Shown: one piece after another, positions 1-5,244 of the stretch | Numbering within the stretch: position 1 is the first letter of the stretch | Layout: each line of letters opens with the position of its first letter | Origin: an uncultured Caryophanales bacterium | Lineage (GTDB): Bacteria > Bacillota_I > Bacilli_A > Izemoplasmatales > Hujiaoplasmataceae | Length of the DNA stretch: 6,499 nucleotides | Assembly: GCA_937958685.1 (NCBI GenBank) | Contig: CALGNF010000083.1 | Span: 1-6,499, forward strand | Direction: 5' to 3' | Notes under the pieces: model-generated | The model's input: the letters and a program-made list of their open reading frames with translations, nothing else | Told to the model about the DNA's origin: nothing | The model's database searches: none | Position numbers and translations under genes: made by a program

Positions 1-45
1 GATCGTATTCGGTGACTGGAGTTCAGACGTGTGCTCTTCCGATCT
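1..45 (-). other. Illumina TruSeq-type adapter with index (technical sequence)
   Basis: Positions 12-45 are the reverse complement of the standard TruSeq read-2/P7-side adapter, ending in the familiar GCTCTTCCGATCT at the ligation point. Positions 4-11 (CGTATTCG) occupy the index slot, so the index would be CGAATACG, and positions 1-3 are the start of the constant sequence beyond it. Biological sequence begins at base 46. The adapter T at 45 followed by AG creates a false in-frame TAG in front of glgP; that is not a real stop. Confidence 0.98.
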
Positions 46-1379
46 AGCCGCTGCTTCCCCGCATTTTCCAACTCATTGAGGAGATCAACCGCCGCTTCTG
101 CAACGACCTGCTCGCCCGTTGGGGGTACCAGAAACTGGAATTGATCAACAAACTCGCGATCGTCCATCACAATCAGATCCGCATGGCGCATTTGTGCATC
201 GTCGCCAGCTTTTCCGTCAACGGCGTCGCCAAACTGCATACCGAAATCTTGAAACAGGTCGAGATGCGCGACTTTCACGAACTATATCCGGGACGGTTTC
301 GCAACGTCACCAACGGCATCACCCACCGCCGCTGGCTGATCCAGTCCAATCCCGAACTGACCGGCCTGCTCGACAAGACGATCGGCGAAGCATGGAAACA
401 CGACCCCGACCGGCTTGCCGACCTCATCGCCCACCGGGATGACAAGCGGCTTCATAAGGCGTTTTTCGCCGTCAAGAAGGCAAGAAAGGAGGCGCTCGCG
501 CGGCGGATTTATGCCGAACAAGGACTCACCATCGATCCGGACTCGCTGTTCGATGTCCAGGTCAAACGGCTTCACGAATACAAGCGGCAATTGCTGAATG
601 CGCTGCATATCATGTACCTCTACGACCGCTTGAAAGCCGAACCCAACTTTCGCGAGGCCTATGTCCCACACACCTTCATCTTCGGTGCGAAGGCGGCGGG
701 ATCCTACCACTTCGCCAAGAAGATCATCAAGTTGATCAACACGATCCAAACCCGCGTCAACGGCGATCCGGAGACGAACAAATATCTTCAGGTCGTCTTT
801 CTGGAAAATTACAATGTCTCATATGCAGAAATCATCATGCCGGCCTGCGACTTGTCGGAACAGATCTCCACGGCTTCGAAGGAGGCTTCCGGCACCGGCA
901 ATATGAAATTCATGATGAACGGCGCGCTGACGATCGGCACCGAGGACGGCGCCAACGTCGAGATCCATGATCTTGTCGGCGACGATTTCATCTTCATCTT
1001 CGGCATGGATGCCGCCCACATCGGCGAACTGACTCGCGCCCGGACTTACAGGCCGAAAGACATCTATGACCAGGACGGGGAGATCCGCAAAGTCCTGGAC
1101 ATGCTGATCAACGGCTTTTTCGCCGAAGTCGACCGAAACGAATTCCGCGAGATCTTCGACAAGCTCGTCTATGAGGATCCCTACTATGTCCTCAAGGATT
1201 TCCAAGCCTATAGACAGGCGCATGAGCGCGCTAACGAGGCCTACAAGGACAAGCACTACTGGGCAAAGGCCGCGCTGACGAACATCGCCAAAAGCGGCGT
1301 CTTCTCCTCCGACAGGTCCATCAGGGAATACGCCGATACGATCTGGAACATCAAACAGTATCCAGGAAGCGAGGGATAA
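46..1379 (+). CDS. glgP: Glycogen phosphorylase, C-terminal part (5' truncated by contig end)
   Basis: Cytoplasmic PLP-dependent glycosyltransferase that releases glucose-1-phosphate from alpha-1,4-glucan using phosphate. The reading frame is open from codon 48-50 to TAA at 1377-1379, giving 443 residues of a protein usually about 750-830 long, so the N-terminal part is missing. Visible family motifs in order: LLPRIFQLIEEINRRF at the left edge; PGRFRNVTNGITHRRWL near residue 85; VKRLHEYKRQLLN (561-599), whose K, R and K correspond to phosphate-contacting residues in the rabbit enzyme; and SEQISTASKEASGTGNMKF, whose Lys at 906-908 is the PLP Schiff-base lysine. The end SSDRSIREYADTIWNI is the normal C terminus. 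No frameshift is seen. In Firmicutes glgP is often the last gene of a glg operon; here it is followed after one base by a hydrolase gene. The internal TTG at 141 is not a start. Confidence 0.97.
1371..1375 (+). promoter_or_regulatory. Shine-Dalgarno site for the TTG-started hydrolase
   Basis: GAGGG lies inside the last codons of glgP, five bases before TTG at 1381. It supports a TTG start where no in-frame ATG exists until codon 49. Confidence 0.6.
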
Positions 1380-1380
1380 C

Positions 1381-2025
1381 TTGCGTAAAGCCAAGGAATG
1401 GATCGACTTGTCACAGCCGCTTGATGAGCGGACGCTCGCCTACCCTGGCGATCCGCAACTGACGATTACGGCGGTTGGCGGTTATGCTCGGGATGGCTAT
1501 CTGCTGTCGCAGATCACGAGTGGAATGCATCTGGGGACGCACATCGACTTCCCGAGCCATTTTTTGCCCGGGGGCAAGACCTGCATGGACTATCCGCCCT
1601 ACCGGTTTATCGGCATGGGTGCCAAAGTCACGGTGACACCCCGTCTGGGCGTGATCGCCACAAGCGACATCGCCGATGGCTGCCGTCAAACATCAGGGCC
1701 GAGCATCCTCGTGCTGGAAACCGGGCATGGCCGTCTTTGGAACGATGAGCGGTATTACTCGGAATGTCCGGTCTTTGAGGATGATCTTGGCGCCTTTCTC
1801 CAACAAGCGGGCATCACCCTCTTTTTCACGGACCTGCCGACCGTCAGATATCGGGATGGCGAGAGGTCCGCAATGCATCGGGAACTGCTCGGACAAGACA
1901 TCCTGATCGGGGAAAACCTGCGGATACCCTCTGATTTGGGCCGCGAATTCGAGTTTATCGCCTTGCCGCTGCCGCTGAACGACATCGAGGCTTCGATCGT
2001 GCGCGCTGTTGCGAAAAACATTTGA
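1381..2025 (+). CDS. Cyclase / kynurenine formamidase-family metal-dependent hydrolase
   Basis: A 214-residue protein of the cyclase family (PF04199, which includes KynB arylformamidase), likely a cytoplasmic metal-dependent amidohydrolase. The diagnostic HxGTHxDxPxH signature is intact as MHLGTHIDFPSH, giving metal or catalytic residues H50, H54, D56 and H60. The second family motif, a His before LL and a Glu in ENL, is present as MHRELLGQDILIGENL with H166 and E178. Length matches KynB-type proteins (about 210). The start is TTG: residues 7-24 (WIDLSQPLDERTLAYPGD) are the conserved family N terminus, so a later ATG would delete it. It begins one base after the glgP stop, suggesting coupled translation. 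The substrate cannot be read from sequence; many family members are not formamidases, and no tryptophan-catabolism genes are nearby. Its TGA stop lies within the -35 box of the next promoter. Confidence 0.88.
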   Translation: MRKAKEWIDLSQPLDERTLAYPGDPQLTITAVGGYARDGYLLSQITSGMHLGTHIDFPSHFLPGGKTCMDYPPYRFIGMGAKVTVTPRLGVIATSDIADGCRQTSGPSILVLETGHGRLWNDERYYSECPVFEDDLGAFLQQAGITLFFTDLPTVRYRDGERSAMHRELLGQDILIGENLRIPSDLGREFEFIALPLPLNDIEASIVRAVAKNI

Positions 2026-2050
2026 CTTGCCGCTTCTGATGCATTATAAT
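2022..2050 (+). promoter_or_regulatory. Sigma-A-type promoter of the riboswitch-ribU transcript
   Basis: The -35 is TTGACT (2022-2027) and the -10 is a perfect TATAAT (2045-2050), separated by exactly 17 bases. The expected start is near 2057-2058, about 17 bases before the aptamer. The -35 overlaps the TGA stop (2023-2025) of the upstream hydrolase gene, and no terminator lies between them, so read-through from upstream would also enter the riboswitch. Confidence 0.88.
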
Positions 2051-2073
2051 GATTGTGAAAATTGAAAAGAACA

Positions 2074-2177
2074 ACTTCGGGGCAGGGTGGAAATCCCTAC
2101 CGGCGGTATAGTCCGCGAGCCTCTGGCATGATTAGGTGCGATTCCTAAACCGACAGTATAGTCTGGATGAGAGAAGT
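2074..2177 (+). promoter_or_regulatory. FMN riboswitch aptamer (RFN element)
   Basis: All conserved RFN blocks are present in order. The closing helix P1 is ACTTC (2074-2078) with GAAGT (2173-2177). GGGGCAGGGTGGAAATCCCT holds helix P2 (AGGG 2084-2087 with CCCT 2095-2098). ACCGGCGGTATAGTCCGCGAG holds the next hairpin (CGG 2104-2106 with CCG 2113-2115). A variable hairpin follows (TTAGG 2132-2136 with CCTAA 2144-2148), then CCGACAGTATAGTCTGGATG (CAG/CTG hairpin), and the terminal GAGAAG. FMN binding to this class normally turns downstream flavin genes off. The following gene encodes a riboflavin transporter and a terminator hairpin lies between, so transcription attenuation by FMN is the expected mode. 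Confidence 0.97.
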
Positions 2178-2196
2178 CAGCGTTTTTTTGCGAGAC

Positions 2197-2219
2197 AAGC
2201 CCGGATGTTCGGGCTTTTT
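2197..2219 (+). terminator. Intrinsic terminator of the FMN riboswitch expression platform
   Basis: AAGCCCG (2197-2203) pairs perfectly with CGGGCTT (2210-2216) around a six-base loop, followed by a T tract (2215-2219) and more T. It sits 20 bases after the aptamer and 20 bases before the ribU ATG, as expected for FMN-dependent attenuation. I could not identify a clear competing antiterminator by eye. A separate run of seven T (2183-2189) lies between aptamer and terminator. Confidence 0.88.
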
Positions 2220-2228
2220 GTTTGCAAC

Positions 2229-2234
2229 GGGAGG
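2229..2234 (+). promoter_or_regulatory. Shine-Dalgarno site fixing the ribU start
   Basis: GGGAGG is a strong ribosome-binding site five bases before ATG at 2240. It rules out the upstream in-frame TTG at 2222, which would place this site inside the coding region. Confidence 0.85.
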
Positions 2235-2239
2235 AAAAG

Positions 2240-3103
2240 ATGTCGGACGAATTGATCATTATCATTTCCGTATTGGGTATCATGATGGCGATGGTGCTCG
2301 TGTACCTGATGGCGCGGACCAAGGAAAACGACCGCAAATTGCTTGTGGTCCAGATCGCCACCGGAGTTTTCATCATAGCCGGTTTCAGCTTCGGCTTGGC
2401 CGTCAAAGGCGACGGCGAGATTGCGCCGCTCAAGATCCTCATGTTTGATGCGATCATCCTGGCCGCCTATCTTCTGGGGCTGTTCGCAATCGCCAAACTG
2501 CGAAAGTCGGGCAGGATCCAAAAAGGGGTCTCGACCAGGAAAATCGCCTTTCTGGGCATCATGGTCGGGCTTTCAAGCGCGCTCATGCTGCTCGGTTTTC
2601 CCGTGATACCGGGCTTCACGTTCCTGAAAGTCGAATTGTCGGCCTTGATGATTTTCATGACCTTCCTCTGGTTCGATTTCAAGACCGCGGTGTTCGTCTC
2701 GCTCGCCACCAACCTGATCCACGTCTTCATGCCCTCGACGACACCGCCCTTGATCCCGTTCATGGACGAAGGCGTCAACTTCATCGCCACCATGGTCTTT
2801 CTCGCACCAACCGCGATCTTTCTCAGGCGGCACCGGCTCGCAACCGATAAAAAGTGGTCACCGATCTTGTGGCTCACCAGCGCCAGCGTCATCCTGACGG
2901 TCGTGGTGATGGTTCTCTACAACCACTACATCAACTTGCCGCTGATCTATGGCATGAACTTGCCGTTCAAGACAGTCCTCGAAGTTTTCGGAGTTTTCAA
3001 TCTCGTCAAGTGGGGACTTAACGGACTGGTCATCAACCTCTTGTGGCGTCGGCTGTACACCTTGCGCGCTTTCAACGACAAGGATTCCGCGTTCAACGAG
3101 TGA
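2240..3103 (+). CDS. ribU: Riboflavin ECF transporter S-component RibU with N-terminal membrane extension
   Basis: Membrane-embedded substrate-binding subunit that captures riboflavin and works with an ECF energizing module (EcfA, EcfA', EcfT) encoded elsewhere. The protein has 287 residues. Residues about 99-287 match a normal RibU in length and layout: TRKIAFLGIMVGLSSALM as the first core helix, GFPVIPGFTFLKVELSALMI as the conserved loop and second helix, then further helices near 147-165, 177-196 and 207-228, and FNLVKWGLNGLVINLLWRRL (253-272), the characteristic RibU C-terminal helix. In front are about 95 extra residues with three predicted helices (about 4-24, 33-55, 63-86), absent from ordinary RibU of about 190-200 residues. 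The frame is continuous and the SD precedes the extension, so it is genuinely translated. The FMN riboswitch immediately upstream independently supports riboflavin specificity. The role of the extension is unknown. Confidence 0.9.
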   Translation: MSDELIIIISVLGIMMAMVLVYLMARTKENDRKLLVVQIATGVFIIAGFSFGLAVKGDGEIAPLKILMFDAIILAAYLLGLFAIAKLRKSGRIQKGVSTRKIAFLGIMVGLSSALMLLGFPVIPGFTFLKVELSALMIFMTFLWFDFKTAVFVSLATNLIHVFMPSTTPPLIPFMDEGVNFIATMVFLAPTAIFLRRHRLATDKKWSPILWLTSASVILTVVVMVLYNHYINLPLIYGMNLPFKTVLEVFGVFNLVKWGLNGLVINLLWRRLYTLRAFNDKDSAFNE

Positions 3104-3109
3104 AGCAAC

Positions 3110-3138
3110 TGGAAATCACCTGGCGAATCTGTTATAAT
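3110..3138 (+). promoter_or_regulatory. Extended -10 promoter for the thioredoxin-like lipoprotein gene
   Basis: TATAAT (3133-3138) is preceded by TG at 3130-3131, giving the extended -10 form TGtTATAAT. The -35 TGGAAA (3110-3115) matches consensus at four of six positions with a 17-base spacer. It lies in the 54-base gap after ribU. No terminator hairpin is visible in that gap, so the gene may also be read from the ribU transcript. Confidence 0.75.
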
Positions 3139-3145
3139 ACTACAT

Positions 3146-3151
3146 GAGGTG
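3146..3151 (+). promoter_or_regulatory. Shine-Dalgarno site fixing the lipoprotein start
   Basis: GAGGTG lies six bases before ATG at 3158. It overlaps the GTG at 3149, which makes that GTG an unlikely start. Starting at 3158 also gives a standard signal peptide beginning MKTACR. Confidence 0.75.
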
Positions 3152-3157
3152 ACCCAC

Positions 3158-3598
3158 ATGAAGACCGCCTGTAGACTCCTGCAGCTAGTGTTCCTTGCCG
3201 CGCTGACCATGTTCATCTTTGGCGGTTGCAGGGCGCAAACCACGACAATGTCCAATCCTTTGCCCACGACAACCTTGGACCTGGACTATGCCGACTTTCC
3301 CGAGCTGCTGATCGATAATCCCGTCCTGCAGTTGTCCATGCCCGAAGACGATTACTACATCTACTTTTACGGACGCTACTGCGGACATTGCCTGGAGATC
3401 AAGAACCTCGTGCTCACAACCATATATTGGCTTGAGGTCGACAAGGTCTATATCGTCATCGTTGATGGCATCGAGGATGTCAACGCGAGCATCAGCGTGA
3501 CCGCGACGCCGGCGATGGTCCACATCGTCGACCACGCCGTCGCGACCGTCCATCAAAACAAGACCAATGTCCTCAATCTCTTGCCGACACTCGAATGA
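3158..3598 (+). CDS. Thioredoxin-fold lipoprotein with CGHC active site
   Basis: A small exported protein of 146 residues. Residues 1-23 form a lipoprotein signal peptide: a basic start, a hydrophobic stretch LLQLVFLAALTMFIF, and a lipobox ending FGGC with the lipidated cysteine at C24. A Thr- and Pro-rich linker (about 27-40) follows. The rest resembles a minimal thioredoxin fold: strand YYIYFYGRY, active site C75-G-H-C78, a helix, strand KVYIVIVDG, and a cis-proline signature TATPAMVHI with P118. The likely role is thiol-disulfide exchange outside the membrane. CGHC is the motif of eukaryotic protein disulfide isomerases, so an oxidase or isomerase-like role is possible, but the partner is unknown. 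No TM electron donor of the CcdA/DsbD type is in this window. It has its own promoter, and a strong hairpin begins right after its stop codon. Confidence 0.82.
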   Translation: MKTACRLLQLVFLAALTMFIFGGCRAQTTTMSNPLPTTTLDLDYADFPELLIDNPVLQLSMPEDDYYIYFYGRYCGHCLEIKNLVLTTIYWLEVDKVYIVIVDGIEDVNASISVTATPAMVHIVDHAVATVHQNKTNVLNLLPTLE

Positions 3599-3627
3599 AA
3601 AGGCGCCATCAGGCGCCTTTCTTGTTT
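3599..3627 (+). terminator. Bidirectional intrinsic terminator between convergent genes
   Basis: AAAGGCGCC (3599-3607) pairs with GGCGCCTTT (3612-3620) around an ATCA loop, giving a nine-pair GC-rich stem followed by CTTGTTT. It starts at the base after the lipoprotein TGA. On the minus strand the same stem is followed by TTTTCATTC, so it can also end the convergent gene whose stop codon is at 3626-3628. Confidence 0.9.
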
Positions 3628-4384
3628 AAAACCGAGATAATTCCCGTCTGATCAGCGGATCATAGGGAAGCCTTTGGTTTTTATTGATCGAGTCGAGATA
3701 GAGAGTTCGCAGCGAGCGGAGACTGCTGTTGCCATAAGCCATCGCGGAGATCATCTCGCGGATCAATCGTGGTTCTCCGGATTCATCGAAGCGGATCCGG
3801 TATTGCCGCCGCTCCGTCGTCCGTCCGGTGAGCAATTTGTAGGATATGGTCAGTATGGAGCCGACCCGTCTGATCTTGGCGCCGCTGATGTCATCGAGGG
3901 CGAGAAAGAACAGGTAGTCGCGAAAGCCATTGCGGATCTCCTGCTGGTCGCGTGTTATACCGACGGTGCCGCGGCGTTTGTCGAGCGTAATCATCCGCTC
4001 GCCGTCAAGATAGATGTGTCTGTTTTTGAGTGTCACGTAAAGGGTGCGGTTTCCGTTCTCGTCGAGCGCCAGGTAAGCATAGGGCGTTGGCTTGGCAAAG
4101 TTGCCGGCGAGGGCGAAGAAAAGCGAAATAAGCGACGGGATGCCCATCGAAAGGAAAAAGATGAGGAAAAATTGCTGATACTCCGGATCGGCCGGCACCC
4201 GGGGTATCTCGTTGATGTCAATCGTGACTCCCAGAGTGTAAAGCACCAAGAAAACCAGGAAGATCGGCAGGAAACAGACAAGAAAGACGAAGCCCAAAAA
4301 CGAACCGATCCGGCTTTTGGACAACACCGTGGCCGTTTTGATGCGGCGAAAATCGTAACCTAGTTCCATCGCGGTAATCATCAT
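3626..4384 (-). CDS. Two-TM membrane protein with soluble C-terminal domain, unrecognised family
   Basis: I do not recognise this family. The frame encodes 252 residues. A short basic N-terminal segment (YDFRRIKTATVLSKSR) precedes a strongly hydrophobic helix (about 28-52), a short loop rich in Pro and acidic residues (53-70), and a second helix (about 71-95). A soluble tail of about 155 residues follows, with alternating strand-like stretches (TLYVTLKNRHIYLDGERMI; SILTISYKLL; RRQYRIRFD) and a helical Arg-rich end. By the positive-inside pattern both ends would face the cytoplasm. The strand-rich tail is loosely reminiscent of small PH-like membrane-anchored domains, but this is only an impression. 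The start is ambiguous: consecutive ATGs lie at 4384 and 4381 behind GGGGTGAT. The second has the better spacing, and a third Met (residue 6) is too distant. It converges with the lipoprotein gene and diverges from the GDPD operon. Confidence 0.8.
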   Translation of the reverse strand: MMITAMELGYDFRRIKTATVLSKSRIGSFLGFVFLVCFLPIFLVFLVLYTLGVTIDINEIPRVPADPEYQQFFLIFFLSMGIPSLISLFFALAGNFAKPTPYAYLALDENGNRTLYVTLKNRHIYLDGERMITLDKRRGTVGITRDQQEIRNGFRDYLFFLALDDISGAKIRRVGSILTISYKLLTGRTTERRQYRIRFDESGEPRLIREMISAMAYGNSSLRSLRTLYLDSINKNQRLPYDPLIRRELSRF

Positions 4385-4389
4385 ATCAC

Positions 4390-4420
4390 CCCGTTACGCC
4401 TAATTATATACCAAAACGGG
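4390..4420. repeat. Short inverted repeat CCCGTT / AACGGG flanking the minus-strand -10
   Basis: CCCGTT (4390-4395) and AACGGG (4415-4420) are exact reverse complements separated by 19 bases. They bracket the -10 of the minus-strand promoter, and the left half overlaps its Shine-Dalgarno site. An operator is possible, but six-base arms this far apart can occur by chance. Confidence 0.3.
4403..4413 (-). promoter_or_regulatory. Promoter -10 region for the two-TM membrane protein gene
   Basis: On the minus strand this reads TGGTATATAAT, which contains TATAAT (4408-4403) and also an extended -10 arrangement TGG-TATATA. No convincing -35 is visible at the proper spacing. It lies about 20 bases upstream of the ATG, so the leader would be short. 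Confidence 0.55.
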
Positions 4421-4424
4421 AATG

Positions 4425-4450
4425 GCGAAAGAAAAATCCGGTAATTTCGC
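4425..4450. repeat. Inverted repeat GCGAAA / TTTCGC between the divergent promoters
   Basis: GCGAAA (4425-4430) and TTTCGC (4445-4450) are exact reverse complements separated by 14 bases, centred between the two divergent promoter candidates. The position suits a shared operator. There is no further evidence. Confidence 0.35.
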
Positions 4451-4477
4451 GTTATTCTGTTCAAACATCGTCATTAA

Positions 4478-4486
4478 TGTTACAAT
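4478..4486 (+). promoter_or_regulatory. Extended -10 promoter candidate for the GDPD-psuK operon
   Basis: TGTTACAAT contains TACAAT (4481-4486) with TG at the extended -10 position. The hexamer 17 bases upstream is TGTTCA (4458-4463), a weak -35. This would give a leader of about 30 bases before ATG 4524, which has only a weak SD (GAGAG, 4510-4514). Confidence 0.55.
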
Positions 4487-4523
4487 AATATTGGCATTTT
4501 CCATCCATTGAGAGCGTGATCAG

Positions 4524-5243
4524 ATGAACACAGTCAAAATCGACAAATACTTTCGGGGGATGATCGCCCACCGAGGACTATCCGGCATCGAGACGGAAAA
4601 CACCATTGCCGCCTTCACCGCCGCCGCCAACCGCAGTTATTATGGCATCGAGTGCGACCTCCAGTCCTCGCGCGATGGCAAACTGATCATCACCCATGAT
4701 GACACCTTGCTCAGGCTTGGTCTTTTGAATGTCCACATTCCCAGTTACACCTATGATGAAATCCGCAGGTTCACGCTGATCGACAGGAAAACGGGGAATT
4801 TGAACGACAACCTAGTGATCCCGCTTTTTTCCGATTATCTGAATATCTGCCGCACCTATCAGAAACACGCCATTGTCGAACTCAAGGAAGGCTTGTCGCT
4901 CGAAGACATCGATGAGGCGATCCGGCAAATTCACAAACATCATAGCCCCACCGATGCCAGCCTGATCTCTTACAGCGAAAAGTATTTGACCCATGCCAGA
5001 AAGAACTACCCGGGCATCAACCTTTTGTTTCTTGCCAACAAAATGAATGACAAGGTCTATGACCTTTGTGAACGGAACCAGTTCCATCTCAACATTCTCG
5101 CCACCGAGATCACCGAGGCAAACCTCAAGAAATTCCATCTGCTCGGACTCAAGGTCGGCGTCTTCACCGTCAACGACAAGGACCACGCCGAGAAATTGAT
5201 CAGGATGGGCGTCGACTTCATCACCACGGACATCCTCGAATAA
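4524..5243 (+). CDS. Cytoplasmic glycerophosphodiester phosphodiesterase (GDPD family)
   Basis: Hydrolyses glycerophosphodiesters, the deacylated phospholipid products, to glycerol-3-phosphate and an alcohol. The 239-residue length is normal for the short bacterial GDPD (UgpQ-like) form. The TIM-barrel signatures are complete: IAHRGLSG with catalytic H16 and R17, ETENTIAAF with E25 and N26, GIECDLQSSRDGKLIITHDD with metal ligands E43 and D45 and catalytic H58, IVELKEG with E119 and K121, and the C-terminal VGVFTVND (211-218) and GVDFITTDIL (229-238). There is no signal peptide or membrane segment, so it should act inside the cell, unlike secreted GlpQ. It begins the right-hand operon and is followed after one base by the kinase gene. 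The exact head-group preference cannot be told from sequence. Confidence 0.95.
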   Translation: MNTVKIDKYFRGMIAHRGLSGIETENTIAAFTAAANRSYYGIECDLQSSRDGKLIITHDDTLLRLGLLNVHIPSYTYDEIRRFTLIDRKTGNLNDNLVIPLFSDYLNICRTYQKHAIVELKEGLSLEDIDEAIRQIHKHHSPTDASLISYSEKYLTHARKNYPGINLLFLANKMNDKVYDLCERNQFHLNILATEITEANLKKFHLLGLKVGVFTVNDKDHAEKLIRMGVDFITTDILE

Positions 5244-5244
5244 G

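Noticed and set aside
45..47. In-frame TAG stop ahead of glgP, suggesting a broken gene
   Set aside because: The T belongs to the adapter. The real codon is split by the contig end and the frame is intact from base 48 onward.
282..749. 155-codon minus-strand open frame opposite glgP
   Set aside because: It is a shadow of the conserved glgP frame with no independent support.
819..1394. 191-codon minus-strand open frame opposite glgP
   Set aside because: It mirrors highly conserved glycogen phosphorylase codons, including the PLP-lysine region, and has no credible start signal or domain.
2222..2239. Upstream TTG start for ribU
   Set aside because: It would begin just inside the terminator's trailing T-rich stretch and translate the SD itself. 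ATG 2240 has the properly spaced GGGAGG.
2467..2892. 141-codon minus-strand open frame opposite ribU
   Set aside because: It lies entirely within the RibU coding sequence and has no motif or expression signal of its own.
3149..3157. GTG start for the thioredoxin-like lipoprotein
   Set aside because: The GTG overlaps the GAGGTG SD. ATG 3158 has correct spacing and begins a normal signal peptide.
3674..4363. 229-codon open frame on the + strand antisense to the two-TM protein gene
   Set aside because: Its product is highly charged and shows no recognisable domain. The opposite frame has coherent membrane topology, an SD, a promoter and a terminator. Long antisense frames are expected in GC-rich coding DNA.
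4401..4500. Possible small RNA or replication origin in the AT-rich divergent gap
   Set aside because: The AT richness is explained by two promoters. There is no terminator hairpin for an RNA and no DnaA-box cluster or iterons.
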